Below, one piece after another: positions 7,593-14,807 of a stretch of DNA of 15,734 nt (positions are counted from its first letter, which is position 1; the number at the start of each line of letters is the position of its first letter). The stretch comes from Bacteroidales bacterium (GTDB taxonomy: Bacteria > Bacteroidota > Bacteroidia > Bacteroidales > UBA12077), in contig DAOWML010000015.1 in the NCBI GenBank assembly GCA_030643125.1, forward strand, positions 1 through 15,734. The letters are read 5' to 3'. The notes beneath the pieces are model-generated. The model ran no database searches and was not told the DNA's origin. It saw nothing but the letters and a program-made list of their open reading frames with translations. The translations under genes were made by a program, and so were the position numbers.

Positions 7593-8756
7593 CTAATTAT
7601 ATTTACTCTTTTTACTTCCTTCATAAATTGAATAATTCAGAAATTTACATTCTAAAGGGCCATTAAATAGTATTAGTTTTTTAGATGGACGTAAACCGAT
7701 ATGTTTTATTGCTTCAAAATTGCTACTTAACAACCATACCTCATATCCTTTATATCTATTTTTAAACAGATCACCTAAAACTTTATAAAAACTATTAATT
7801 TCATTTATTTTAATTCGCTCTCCGTATGGTGGATTTGTAATTATAATTCCTCTTTCTGTTTTAGGAGGAATATAATTTTCAACAGGATTTATATGAAGAT
7901 CAATTTTTCTTTTAAGCCCTGCATTTGAAATATTCTCTTTGGCTATTCTTATCGCTATTTCAGATATATCAGAACCAACAATCTTAATATCTGGCTCAAC
8001 TTCAGGGCTATCTTCTTCGTAAATTTTTTCCAATAAATCATTATCAAAATCTTTCCATGTTTCAAAACCGAACTTTTTTCTATAAATGCCAGGAGGGATA
8101 TTATTTGCAATCATTGTGGCTTCTATAATTAATGTACCTGAACCACACATTGGATCAACAAAAACATCTGTCTTATTCCATCCTGACAAAAGAATCATTC
8201 CTGCTGCGAGCACTTCATTCAGTGGAGCTTTATTGGTCTTTATTCTATATCCTCTTTTATGCAATGAATCACCGGAGCTATCCAGAGAGACAGTGCACAA
8301 ATCGTTAGAAATGTGAATGTTAATTCTAACATCAGGGTTCTCAACATCTACATAAGGTCGTTTTTGAAATTTTTCGCGAAACTGATCAACAATTGCATCT
8401 TTTACTCTTAATGCCACATATTTTGAATGAGAAAAATGTTCAGAGTAAACAACACTATCTACAGCAAAAGTATTTTTTAAATCAAAATGTATACTCCAAT
8501 CTATTGTTTGAATTTTATTATACAGTTCATTATCATCCGTCACCTTCAATTCTGTAATAGGTTTCAATACTCTTAGTGCTGTTCTTAAATGAAAATTTGC
8601 CCTGTACATTAAATCCTTATCGCCTGTAAACTCGACCATTCGGTTTCCTTTTTTCAAATCAGACGCACCTAATTGTTTCAACTCATTAAAAAGAACATCT
8701 TCTAAACCACGAAAGGTTTTGGCAACCATCTGGAAACTGTTATTCTTACTTACCAC
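7593..8756 (-). CDS. rlmL: THUMP-domain class I SAM-dependent rRNA methyltransferase, RlmL type
   Basis: A 387-residue enzyme that should transfer a methyl group from SAM to the exocyclic amine of a guanine in 23S rRNA (E. coli RlmL makes m2G2445). The N-terminal half (about 10-165) carries the ferredoxin-like and THUMP RNA-binding region. The catalytic half has the SAM-binding DPMCGSGT at 201-208, the acidic GSD at 261-263 and the amino-methylase motif NPPYGER at 308-314. In E. coli RlmL is fused to RlmK; here it is stand-alone, as is common outside gammaproteobacteria. The longest start is a GTG at 8756; an ATG at 8729 would give 378 residues beginning MVAKTFRGLE, and choosing between them is uncertain. 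It begins 13 bp after the kinase gene stop, so it is probably the last gene of that operon. Confidence 0.88.
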   Translation of the reverse strand: MVSKNNSFQMVAKTFRGLEDVLFNELKQLGASDLKKGNRMVEFTGDKDLMYRANFHLRTALRVLKPITELKVTDDNELYNKIQTIDWSIHFDLKNTFAVDSVVYSEHFSHSKYVALRVKDAIVDQFREKFQKRPYVDVENPDVRINIHISNDLCTVSLDSSGDSLHKRGYRIKTNKAPLNEVLAAGMILLSGWNKTDVFVDPMCGSGTLIIEATMIANNIPPGIYRKKFGFETWKDFDNDLLEKIYEEDSPEVEPDIKIVGSDISEIAIRIAKENISNAGLKRKIDLHINPVENYIPPKTERGIIITNPPYGERIKINEINSFYKVLGDLFKNRYKGYEVWLLSSNFEAIKHIGLRPSKKLILFNGPLECKFLNYSIYEGSKKSKYN

Positions 8757-8769
8757 TTTTAATTATATT

Positions 8770-9315
8770 TTATTTTTGATTTAAAAACTCATTTACATGC
8801 TTAAAGGCATTAGTGAAGCGATCATCACCTTTGCCTTTCACTATTTTATAATTAAATCCAAGTTTATTCAATTCTTCTTTATATATTTCAAATAATTCTT
8901 CTCTCATCTCGCCACCATTTTCTCTAACGAAATCAGGAATCCATGGTATATCATTATTACATAATAAAAATAAATCGATATTACTATTTTTAATTTTTTT
9001 ATTAATCCAATCAGGAACTTTATTGAAAACCAATTTAAACCATATTTTAGTAATTATCAAATATGTATCATAAAATAGAATCTTATCTGCCTTTTGATAA
9101 TATTCATTTTCCAACTCAATTTGTTTATTTGCAATGTGTTCAACATCATCATAAATATATGGCCTTTTAAGATTTTCAATGTATTCACGAGCATATTCCG
9201 GAACCGACACTGTATTATACTTACCAGACAAGAACTCAGACAATTCTGTTTTTCCGGTAGATTCAGCACCAATTAACACTATACGTTTAATTTGTTTTTT
9301 AACTCCTTTTTCCAT
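8770..9315 (-). CDS. NadR-like ribosylnicotinamide kinase (AAA P-loop ATPase)
   Basis: A 181-residue P-loop kinase matching the C-terminal kinase domain of NadR, which phosphorylates nicotinamide riboside to NMN. Walker A is GAESTGKT at 16-23; YDTYLIITKIW and DIPWIPDFVREN correspond to the DT-L-TTK-W and D-PWV-DG-R blocks of NadR kinases. The helix-turn-helix and NMN adenylyltransferase domains of enterobacterial NadR are absent, so another enzyme must make NAD from NMN. The ATG at 9315 lies inside pnuC, giving a 37-bp overlap and strong evidence of coupled translation. The pairing with PnuC supports riboside salvage: the transporter brings the substrate in and the kinase traps it in the cytoplasm. 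A role on another nucleoside is possible but less likely. Confidence 0.87.
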   Translation of the reverse strand: MEKGVKKQIKRIVLIGAESTGKTELSEFLSGKYNTVSVPEYAREYIENLKRPYIYDDVEHIANKQIELENEYYQKADKILFYDTYLIITKIWFKLVFNKVPDWINKKIKNSNIDLFLLCNNDIPWIPDFVRENGGEMREELFEIYKEELNKLGFNYKIVKGKGDDRFTNAFKHVNEFLNQK

Positions 9316-9884
9316 TCGATATAACCTAAAATTGCGAGTACAGTATAAACGGCAAATAATATTACAGTTAGATATAATCCTTTATAAATATACAATCCCA
9401 AGGATACAGAATCAACAATAATCCAGATAATCCAGTGTTCAATAATTTTCCTGGCTAACATCCATGTTGCAACAAAACTGGCTGCAGTCGTAAATGCATC
9501 CCAGTAAGGAATTTCTGAATCGGTATAATTCACTAAAACATACGATATAATAACAAATAAAACTATAGTAGCTAAAAACAAATATATTCCCAGTTTAACA
9601 TTAGTTTTAGTTATTTTAAGATTATCCTGTTTTTTACTTTTTGCACCAAACATCCAGTAAGACCAGCCATACACACTCACTATGAGATAATATACCTGTA
9701 AGCCCATATCAGCGTAAAACTTGGTAACAAAAAAAACATATATATATAATGCAGAAGTAATAAAACCAACAGGCCAACACCAAATATTTTGCTTTATGGA
9801 AAGAAGAATATATAATAAGCCGAAAATTAAGCCCAGTAACTCAATATAATTATTACTTATCCAAAGCAAAACCTGTTGCAGCAT
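9279..9884 (-). CDS. pnuC: PnuC-family nicotinamide riboside transporter
   Basis: A 201-residue inner-membrane protein with about seven hydrophobic segments. It contains family blocks KQNIWCWPVGFITSALYIY, VYGWSYW, and near the C terminus WIIVDSVSLGLYIYKGLYLT followed by a segment ending GYIEWKK, where Trp and Asn/Asp side chains shape the substrate pocket in PnuC proteins. PnuC carriers allow facilitated diffusion of nicotinamide riboside; related PnuT carries thiamine. No thiamine gene or TPP riboswitch-like leader was seen here, and the overlapping NadR-like kinase favours nicotinamide riboside. The ATG at 9884 lies 36 bp after the S41 peptidase stop, so the gene is probably part of the same minus-strand transcript. 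Confidence 0.9.
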   Translation of the reverse strand: MLQQVLLWISNNYIELLGLIFGLLYILLSIKQNIWCWPVGFITSALYIYVFFVTKFYADMGLQVYYLIVSVYGWSYWMFGAKSKKQDNLKITKTNVKLGIYLFLATIVLFVIISYVLVNYTDSEIPYWDAFTTAASFVATWMLARKIIEHWIIWIIVDSVSLGLYIYKGLYLTVILFAVYTVLAILGYIEWKKELKNKLNV

Positions 9885-9920
9885 TTTAAAGATATTTTAA
9901 TAATTATAAAAATCCGGATT

Positions 9921-11525
9921 TTATAGGGTATTTAAGACTTGTTTTTCGTAGTAATCCCAGTTTAACATAATTTCAATTGCCTTGTTAAATCCTTTATCAC
10001 GAACATTCATAATTTGAAAATACTCACTCATATCCCACAGATCACGTGCTATTAAAGCTTTAACAATTAATTTAAAATCATCTTTGGATTTTTCAAATTC
10101 TTCATCAGTAGTTTCAATATCGTTTTCTTTTCCGTATGCAAAAAGATCATTTAATATCTTATCGGTAACTATAAAGCGATCATTGTAGGTATTAAAATCG
10201 GGATATCCGGATTTTAGCTTTTTCCTGTTTTTATCAATATACTCCAGTATAAAAGAATTAAGCACGCCTTGTCGTATCATTTTACTATAAAATCCTGTAA
10301 CAGATGTTGTATCTAAAGGAACAAATATATCGGGCATAATACCACCACCGCCATAAACAGTTCTATTATTCTTTAAAGTTTGATATTTTAATGAATCAGG
10401 CAAGTTTATGCTATCCTTATTTAAAAACTCGCCATGTTCATAACGATTAAATAATTCTTTCTCATATTCTTCTTTTCCATCTTCATAAGGCTTTTGAATC
10501 AATCTGCCTGTGGGAGTATAATATCTTGCAACTGTTAACCTTATCATTGAACCATCTGGTAAGAACATTGGCTTTTGTACTAAACCCTTACCAAATGATC
10601 TTCGGCCAACAATTATGCCTCTGTCCCAGTCCTGAATTGCACCGGAAACAATCTCGCTTGCAGACGCTGAACCTTCATCTATTAATACTATAACTTTACC
10701 ATCTTTACATGGTCCGGTTCCTGTAGCTTTGCTTTCTGTTCTGGGCACCTGTAAGCCTTTCGTATAAACAATTAATTGACCTCTCTCTAAAAATTGATCG
10801 GCAAGATCAATGGCTTTATCTAAATATCCGCCTCCATTGTTTCGTAAGTCCAGTATAATTGATTTTGCACCTTGCTCCTTTAAGAAATTTAATTTTTCAG
10901 TAAATTCATTAAGGGTTGTCATCGCAAAGCGATTTATTTTTATATAAGCAATCTCATTATTAATTAAATATGCTGCATCAACACTATAGATTGGTATTTT
11001 ATCACGAATTATTGTGAAATTCAAAATCTCTTTTTCACCTTTTCTTTTAATTCCAACATTTACTTTGGTTCCTTTTTCACCTAATAATCTATCACGAACT
11101 CCTTTGGTCGAAATCTTAATAATAGCAACATTCTCGCCATCAATTTCAACAATCCTGTCTCCCGCCCTTAAACCTACTTTTTCGGATGGACCTCCTGATA
11201 TTGGAGATATTACATAAAGAGTATCATTTAAAATATTAAATTGGATTCCTATACCTTCAAAATTTCCTTCGAGAGGTTCATTCATCTCTTTTACTTCATC
11301 GGCAGGAATATAAACCGAATGAGGGTCTAAATCTTTTAAAATATCAACAATAGCGTCCTCAACAATTTGTTTTGAATCAACTGAATCGACATAATAAGTG
11401 GATATATAACCCAGGGCTCTGCTAAATTTAAAAATATCTTCGGTAAGATATTGTGAAAATAATTTAGCAGGTAATAAAAACAGTAATAATATAAATATAT
11501 ATCCGGGAAATTTTAGCCTAAGCAT
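9921..11525 (-). CDS. Secreted S41 family C-terminal processing peptidase with PDZ domain
   Basis: A 534-residue Ser/Lys protease of the CtpA/Prc group acting in the periplasm. Residues 1-25 form a signal peptide ending LPAKLFSQ. A short helical N-terminal region with DLDPHSVYIP (65-74) precedes the PDZ domain, about 88-170 (FEGIGIQF, then GLRAGDRIVEIDG). The S41 core follows: the LDLRNNGGG block at 225-233, then GSASASEI at 285-292 and RRSFGKGLVQ at 308-317. By alignment to CtpB the catalytic residues are Ser288, Lys313 and Gln317, all present, so it should be active. The C-terminal 170 residues are an extension typical of Bacteroidetes members. Substrates are likely envelope proteins. The gene lies 47 bp after the DUF1987 gene and 36 bp before pnuC. 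Confidence 0.93.
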   Translation of the reverse strand: MLRLKFPGYIFILLLFLLPAKLFSQYLTEDIFKFSRALGYISTYYVDSVDSKQIVEDAIVDILKDLDPHSVYIPADEVKEMNEPLEGNFEGIGIQFNILNDTLYVISPISGGPSEKVGLRAGDRIVEIDGENVAIIKISTKGVRDRLLGEKGTKVNVGIKRKGEKEILNFTIIRDKIPIYSVDAAYLINNEIAYIKINRFAMTTLNEFTEKLNFLKEQGAKSIILDLRNNGGGYLDKAIDLADQFLERGQLIVYTKGLQVPRTESKATGTGPCKDGKVIVLIDEGSASASEIVSGAIQDWDRGIIVGRRSFGKGLVQKPMFLPDGSMIRLTVARYYTPTGRLIQKPYEDGKEEYEKELFNRYEHGEFLNKDSINLPDSLKYQTLKNNRTVYGGGGIMPDIFVPLDTTSVTGFYSKMIRQGVLNSFILEYIDKNRKKLKSGYPDFNTYNDRFIVTDKILNDLFAYGKENDIETTDEEFEKSKDDFKLIVKALIARDLWDMSEYFQIMNVRDKGFNKAIEIMLNWDYYEKQVLNTL

Positions 11526-11572
11526 AATACTTTAATTTGATTCGTAATTATATAACAAATTTTAATCCGGGA

Positions 11573-11974
11573 TTATTTTCTTGGGATTAAATTAAACGGG
11601 ACTTTAATAACATCTGACAGGTCTTCGCCATCTTCAAATATCTGATCATCAATATCATCATAATACCAATCAATCTTTATGTTTGCTCCTTTATTAAATA
11701 ATTGTTTAAAATGATCCAGTAAATGTAATATATATTTTGATGATGCTGAATTCATGTAAGCTAAATCAAACTTTAAACTAAAGTTAAAATTTGATAAATC
11801 ACTTTCATCCTCAAGGACTTTTTTTACGTAATTCTCTACTCTATATATTATAGATTCATAAAAAGCAATAACATCTTCGGGGCGAGAAATCCCAGTCAGT
11901 TCAAATTTTTGATTTTTAACATCAAGTACTATTTTAGGAGTAATTTCTGTTGATTCAATATATAAATTTTCCAT
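11573..11974 (-). CDS. Divergent SiaC/DUF1987 family protein (second copy)
   Basis: A 133-residue cytoplasmic protein clearly related to the siaC product: both have the STEITPK/EGTPKTP-type start, FYES/FYRP, a hydrophobic strand leading to the phosphosite block, and the acidic WYYDD tail ending in VPFNLIPRK. It differs at the key sites. The block reads AYMNSASSK (72-80), so Ser76 replaces the phosphorylated Thr, and the usual PENS box is PEDV at 32-35. Ser may still be phosphorylated, but the kinase preference could differ. It heads the minus-strand run leading into the S41 peptidase (47-bp gap) rather than sitting beside a kinase. It may be a second client of the SiaB kinase at 7335-6784, or a specialised copy regulating something else; this is inference. 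Confidence 0.86.
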   Translation of the reverse strand: MENLYIESTEITPKIVLDVKNQKFELTGISRPEDVIAFYESIIYRVENYVKKVLEDESDLSNFNFSLKFDLAYMNSASSKYILHLLDHFKQLFNKGANIKIDWYYDDIDDQIFEDGEDLSDVIKVPFNLIPRK

Positions 11975-12101
11975 AACTTGTAAGAAGGCTTTTATTTGAA
12001 ATTAAGCAATTTTTCAAGTGTGTAATATAATAATTTATTGTCACTATCAAAATAAAAATTGAATTTCATATATTTACATTTCATTAAAAGAGAATGGCAT
12101 T

Positions 12102-12518
12102 ATGAATGAAAATAATAAAGATATACGTTGGCATCAAAGGTTTATCAATTTCAATAAAGCTTTTAATCAATTAGAAAGATTTATTGGTGAAGTTGAATTA
12201 AACGAAATGGAAAAACAAGGTTTAATTAAAGCTTTTGAATATACATATGAGTTAAGTTGGAAAACATTACAAGACCTCCTAAAAGAAAAAGGATACAATA
12301 ATATATTAGGTCCAAAACCTGTAATTGAACAAAGTTTTCAAGATGGTTATATTTCAAATGGAAAAGGTTGGATGCAAATGCATAAAAGCAGAAATCTAAC
12401 AAGCCATACATATGATGAAGAAACAGCGGAAGAAATAATTGAAAATATTAGAAATATATATTTTAATCTATTACAAGAATTGCAAATTAAATTAGAAAAA
12501 GAAAGTACCGGGAAATAA
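12102..12518 (+). CDS. HI0074-family HEPN protein (nucleotidyltransferase partner, probable toxin)
   Basis: A 138-residue all-helical protein of the nucleotidyltransferase substrate-binding family (HI0074 type), part of the HEPN superfamily. It carries RNLTSHTY at 97-104, a perfect RX4HXY motif: Arg97 and His102 form the usual HEPN RNase active site, and Tyr104 matches the tyrosine that is AMPylated in characterised HepT toxins. The family blocks YTYELSWKTLQDLLKEKG and GWMQMHKSRN are present. The ATG at 12102 follows AAAAGAGAATGG, with only a weak AGAG. TATATTTA at 12069-12076 is a one-mismatch -7 box. The gene is followed after 13 bp by the MNT nucleotidyltransferase, so together they look like a type VII-like toxin-antitoxin pair. 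Toxicity has been shown mainly for the related DUF86 branch, so the toxin role here is inferred. Confidence 0.88.
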   Translation: MNENNKDIRWHQRFINFNKAFNQLERFIGEVELNEMEKQGLIKAFEYTYELSWKTLQDLLKEKGYNNILGPKPVIEQSFQDGYISNGKGWMQMHKSRNLTSHTYDEETAEEIIENIRNIYFNLLQELQIKLEKESTGK

Positions 12519-12531
12519 AATTCCATTTTTG

Positions 12532-12864
12532 ATGAATAAGAATATAAAATACGGCCTGACTGACCCTGATATAAACAATATAATATCAATATTACGTAAA
12601 AATGAACGAATTACTGAAATAATTTTGTTTGGATCAAGAGCCAAAGGAACTTTTAATAATGGTTCAGATATTGATATAGCATTAAAAGGATATGACTTAA
12701 AGCTTAACGATATAATAAATGCATTATTAGAAATTGACAATTTATTATTACCATATAAATTTGATCTGGTTATTTTTGATAGAATTAAAGAAAAAGCTTT
12801 GATAGAACATATCAATAGAGTAGGAATAGTTTTATATAAGAAAAGAAAAAACAGTGTCCAATAA
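12532..12864 (+). CDS. MNT-type minimal nucleotidyltransferase (probable antitoxin)
   Basis: A 110-residue minimal DNA-polymerase-beta-type nucleotidyltransferase. It has the signature GSRAKGTFNNGSDID at 34-48, which fits GSX10DXD exactly, and a third acidic residue Asp78 in KFDLVIFD, so the metal-binding triad is complete and the enzyme should be active. In studied MntA/HepT systems this enzyme neutralises the HEPN partner by adding AMP units to the tyrosine of RX4HXY, and that tyrosine is present in the gene just upstream. The frame is open from a TTG at 12529, but the ATG at 12532 is the sensible start, 13 bp after the upstream stop. The pair is convergent with guaA and shares its terminator. 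Confidence 0.9.
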   Translation: MNKNIKYGLTDPDINNIISILRKNERITEIILFGSRAKGTFNNGSDIDIALKGYDLKLNDIINALLEIDNLLLPYKFDLVIFDRIKEKALIEHINRVGIVLYKKRKNSVQ

Positions 12865-12866
12865 AT

Positions 12867-12895
12867 AAAGGGGGAGATTCCCTTTTTCTTTTATC
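12867..12895. terminator. Shared terminator of the HEPN/MNT pair and guaA
   Basis: AAAGGG (12867-12872) pairs with CCCTTT (12880-12885); an alternative register extends the stem to 9 bp with a GAT loop. A T-rich tract follows on the plus strand (12883-12894), and TTTATTTATT follows on the minus strand. It lies 2 bp after the MNT stop and 17 bp beyond the guaA stop, between convergent genes. Confidence 0.75.
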
Positions 12896-12911
12896 TTATT
12901 ATATTTAGTGC

Positions 12912-14441
12912 TTACTCCCATTCTATTGTTGCAGGAGGCTTAGAGCTAATATCATAAACCACCCTGTTTATGCCTTTTACTTTATTTATGATTTTATTTG
13001 AAATATCAGCCAAAAACTCATAGGGTAAATGCGACCAATCAGCTGTCATACCATCGGTTGAAGAAACTGCACGTAATACAACTGCATTTTCATAAGTTCG
13101 CTCATCGCCCATTACACCAACTGATTGAACAGGTAATAATATAACTCCTGCCTGCCAAACTTTATCGTACAAATCATATTCTTTAAGCCCTTCAATATAA
13201 ATATCATCAACATCCTGTAAAATTCTAACTTTTTCGTGTGTTATATCACCAAGAATTCTGATTGCAAGCCCAGGACCTGGGAATGGATGTCGTTTCAGTA
13301 ATTCACTTTTTATTCCGATAGATGCTCCTACTCTGCGAACCTCATCTTTAAACAAAAGTTTTAAAGGCTCAACAATTTTCAGGTTCATTTCCTCTGGTAA
13401 TCCACCCACATTATGATGCGATTTTATAGTAGCTGAAGGCCCATTAACCGATACAGATTCAATAACATCGGGATAAATTGTTCCCTGTGCAAGCCATTTA
13501 ACATTCTTAATTTTATGTGCTTCCTGATCAAATACTTCAATAAATACTCTGCCAATTGCTTTTCTTTTTCCTTCAGGATCAGAAATACCTTTTAACTGAC
13601 TAAGGAACTGTTCTTTTGCATCTACACCAATTACATTAAGTCCCATATCTTTGTATGACTCAAGGACTTTTTTAAATTCATTTTTCCGTAACAAGCCGTT
13701 ATCTACAAAAATACAAGTCAGGTTTTTACCAATGGCTTTATGTAATAATATACCTGCGACAGAAGAATCTACCCCTCCTGATAATCCAAGAACAACCTTA
13801 TCATTACCTAATTTTTCTTTTAATTCTTTTATTGTATCATCTGCAAAAACAGATGGAGTCCAATCTTGCTTACATTCACAAATATTAATAAGAAAATTTT
13901 CAAGTAATTGTTTTCCTTGAGTTGTATGATAAACCTCCGGATGAAATTGAATACCATAAGTTTCTTCATCCGATATTTTAAATCCACCAAACTTTACATC
14001 GCTTGTACTTGTTATTACCTTATAATTTTCAGGAACTTCAGTAATATTATCGCCGTGCGACATCCAAACCTGCGTATCTAAGTCAAGGCCTTTCATCAGT
14101 TTATTATCTTTATCAATATAGTTTAATCGTGCACGACCATACTCCCTGTGTTTTGATGGTAAAACTTTACCACCATAATTATGTGCTAAAAATTGTGCAC
14201 CATAACATACTCCTAACAAAGGATATAATTTTTTAATTTTCGATAAATCCGGAAAGGGTGCATTTTCATCTCTAACAGAGAACGGACTCCCTGAAAGAAT
14301 AACACCTTTAAAAGCAGAATCAAGTTCGGGTATTTTATTAAAGGGATGGATTTCACAATAAACATTTAGCTCACGTACTCTTCTGGCAATCAATTGAGTA
14401 TATTGAGATCCAAAATCTAAAATTAATATCTTTTCGTGCAT
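12912..14441 (-). CDS. guaA: GMP synthase (glutamine-hydrolysing)
   Basis: A 509-residue two-domain enzyme converting XMP, glutamine and ATP to GMP, the last step of guanine nucleotide synthesis. The class I glutamine amidotransferase domain (1 to about 190) has the oxyanion and nucleophile blocks GSPFSV and GVCYGAQ with Cys79, and His167/Glu169 in FHPEV, so the triad is complete. The ATP-pyrophosphatase domain begins with the P-loop SGGVDSS at 221-227. The dimerisation domain contains HPFPGPGLAIRILGD and ends PPATIEWE, the canonical GuaA C terminus. Length is normal for the phylum. It starts with the ATG at 14441 and appears to be transcribed alone from its own promoter in the 366-bp upstream gap. 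Confidence 0.98.
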   Translation of the reverse strand: MHEKILILDFGSQYTQLIARRVRELNVYCEIHPFNKIPELDSAFKGVILSGSPFSVRDENAPFPDLSKIKKLYPLLGVCYGAQFLAHNYGGKVLPSKHREYGRARLNYIDKDNKLMKGLDLDTQVWMSHGDNITEVPENYKVITSTSDVKFGGFKISDEETYGIQFHPEVYHTTQGKQLLENFLINICECKQDWTPSVFADDTIKELKEKLGNDKVVLGLSGGVDSSVAGILLHKAIGKNLTCIFVDNGLLRKNEFKKVLESYKDMGLNVIGVDAKEQFLSQLKGISDPEGKRKAIGRVFIEVFDQEAHKIKNVKWLAQGTIYPDVIESVSVNGPSATIKSHHNVGGLPEEMNLKIVEPLKLLFKDEVRRVGASIGIKSELLKRHPFPGPGLAIRILGDITHEKVRILQDVDDIYIEGLKEYDLYDKVWQAGVILLPVQSVGVMGDERTYENAVVLRAVSSTDGMTADWSHLPYEFLADISNKIINKVKGINRVVYDISSKPPATIEWE

Positions 14442-14479
14442 GTTTTAAATTTTTCCTGATGTACAATTGAATAATATGT

Positions 14480-14487
14480 CAAAGATA
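14480..14487 (-). promoter_or_regulatory. Possible -7 box for guaA
   Basis: The minus strand reads TATCTTTG, an exact TAnnTTTG match, 39 bases before the guaA ATG, predicting a leader of about 30 nt. No clean -33 TTTG is visible. No purine-riboswitch-like structure fits in so short a leader. Confidence 0.42.
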
Positions 14488-14562
14488 ATAATATCAACAA
14501 GAAGTTTAAAAAGAAATATTGACAGTTTCTCCGGTTGTAAATAAAAATTAATCTAAAATATC

Positions 14563-14586
14563 TGGAAAAATGGAATACTGGAATAA
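14563..14586. repeat. Short tandem repeat, three 8-bp units
   Basis: TGGAAAAA, TGGAATAC and TGGAATAA follow each other directly in the gap upstream of guaA. The period is 8 bp with variation in the last three bases. No open frame of note covers it. The stretch 14587-14651 between this and the inverted repeat shows nothing recognisable. Confidence 0.55.
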
Positions 14587-14651
14587 TGAGTTTATGATTA
14601 AAGACCTTTAAGAACTTAAAAATTAATCAGTGTTACCTTAACTAATAATTG

Positions 14652-14759
14652 CCACAGATTCACAGATTTTCAATGGATAATAATTACCAAACATTAAGAT
14701 GGATTTGAAAAATAATTTTTAGGATATTTTTCAGTTTTATATAATCTGTGAATCTGTGG
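14652..14759. repeat. 17-bp inverted repeat, 74-nt spacer, arms built of doubled 8-mers
   Basis: The left arm CCACAGATTCACAGATT (14652-14668) is perfectly complementary to the right arm (14743-14759). Each arm is itself a tandem duplication of CACAGATT or AATCTGTG. The right arm is followed by seven T (14760-14766). The spacer is AT-rich and noncoding. No target-site duplication is visible at the ends. It could be a REP- or MITE-like dispersed element; copy number cannot be judged from one window. The T-run would make it a plus-strand terminator, yet both neighbouring genes run on the minus strand. Confidence 0.75.
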
Positions 14760-14807
14760 TTTTTTTGTAAAGTTCAAATTATGAATATGCCCACTGATTT
14801 GTTATAA

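Noticed and set aside
8086..8316. Open frame on the plus strand inside rlmL
   Set aside because: It overlaps the SAM-binding region of the real gene and shows no family resemblance.
9885..9920. Possible TPP or other riboswitch before pnuC
   Set aside because: Only 36 bp separate pnuC from the upstream gene and no conserved aptamer sequence is present.
9909..9922. 14-bp palindrome AAAATCCGGATTTT at the end of the S41 gene
   Set aside because: It has no loop and no convincing T-run after it, overlaps the stop codon, and could be a chance palindrome; not enough for an operator or terminator call.
12347..12815. Two open frames on the minus strand across the HEPN/MNT genes
   Set aside because: Both are complementary to well-supported coding regions with intact motifs, and their products look like random hydrophobic translation.
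13651..13920. Open frame on the plus strand inside guaA
   Set aside because: It lies wholly opposite the conserved P-loop and linker region of guaA, has no recognisable protein features and no upstream signals; it is an antisense shadow.
14743..14766. Right arm plus T7 as an ordinary terminator for a flanking gene
   Set aside because: The T-run is on the plus strand while guaA and the peptidase gene are both on the minus strand, and the 74-nt loop is long for an intrinsic terminator.
14442..14807. tRNA or structured RNA gene in the largest gap
   Set aside because: No cloverleaf with a GTTC-type T-arm was seen; the only clear structure is the inverted repeat.
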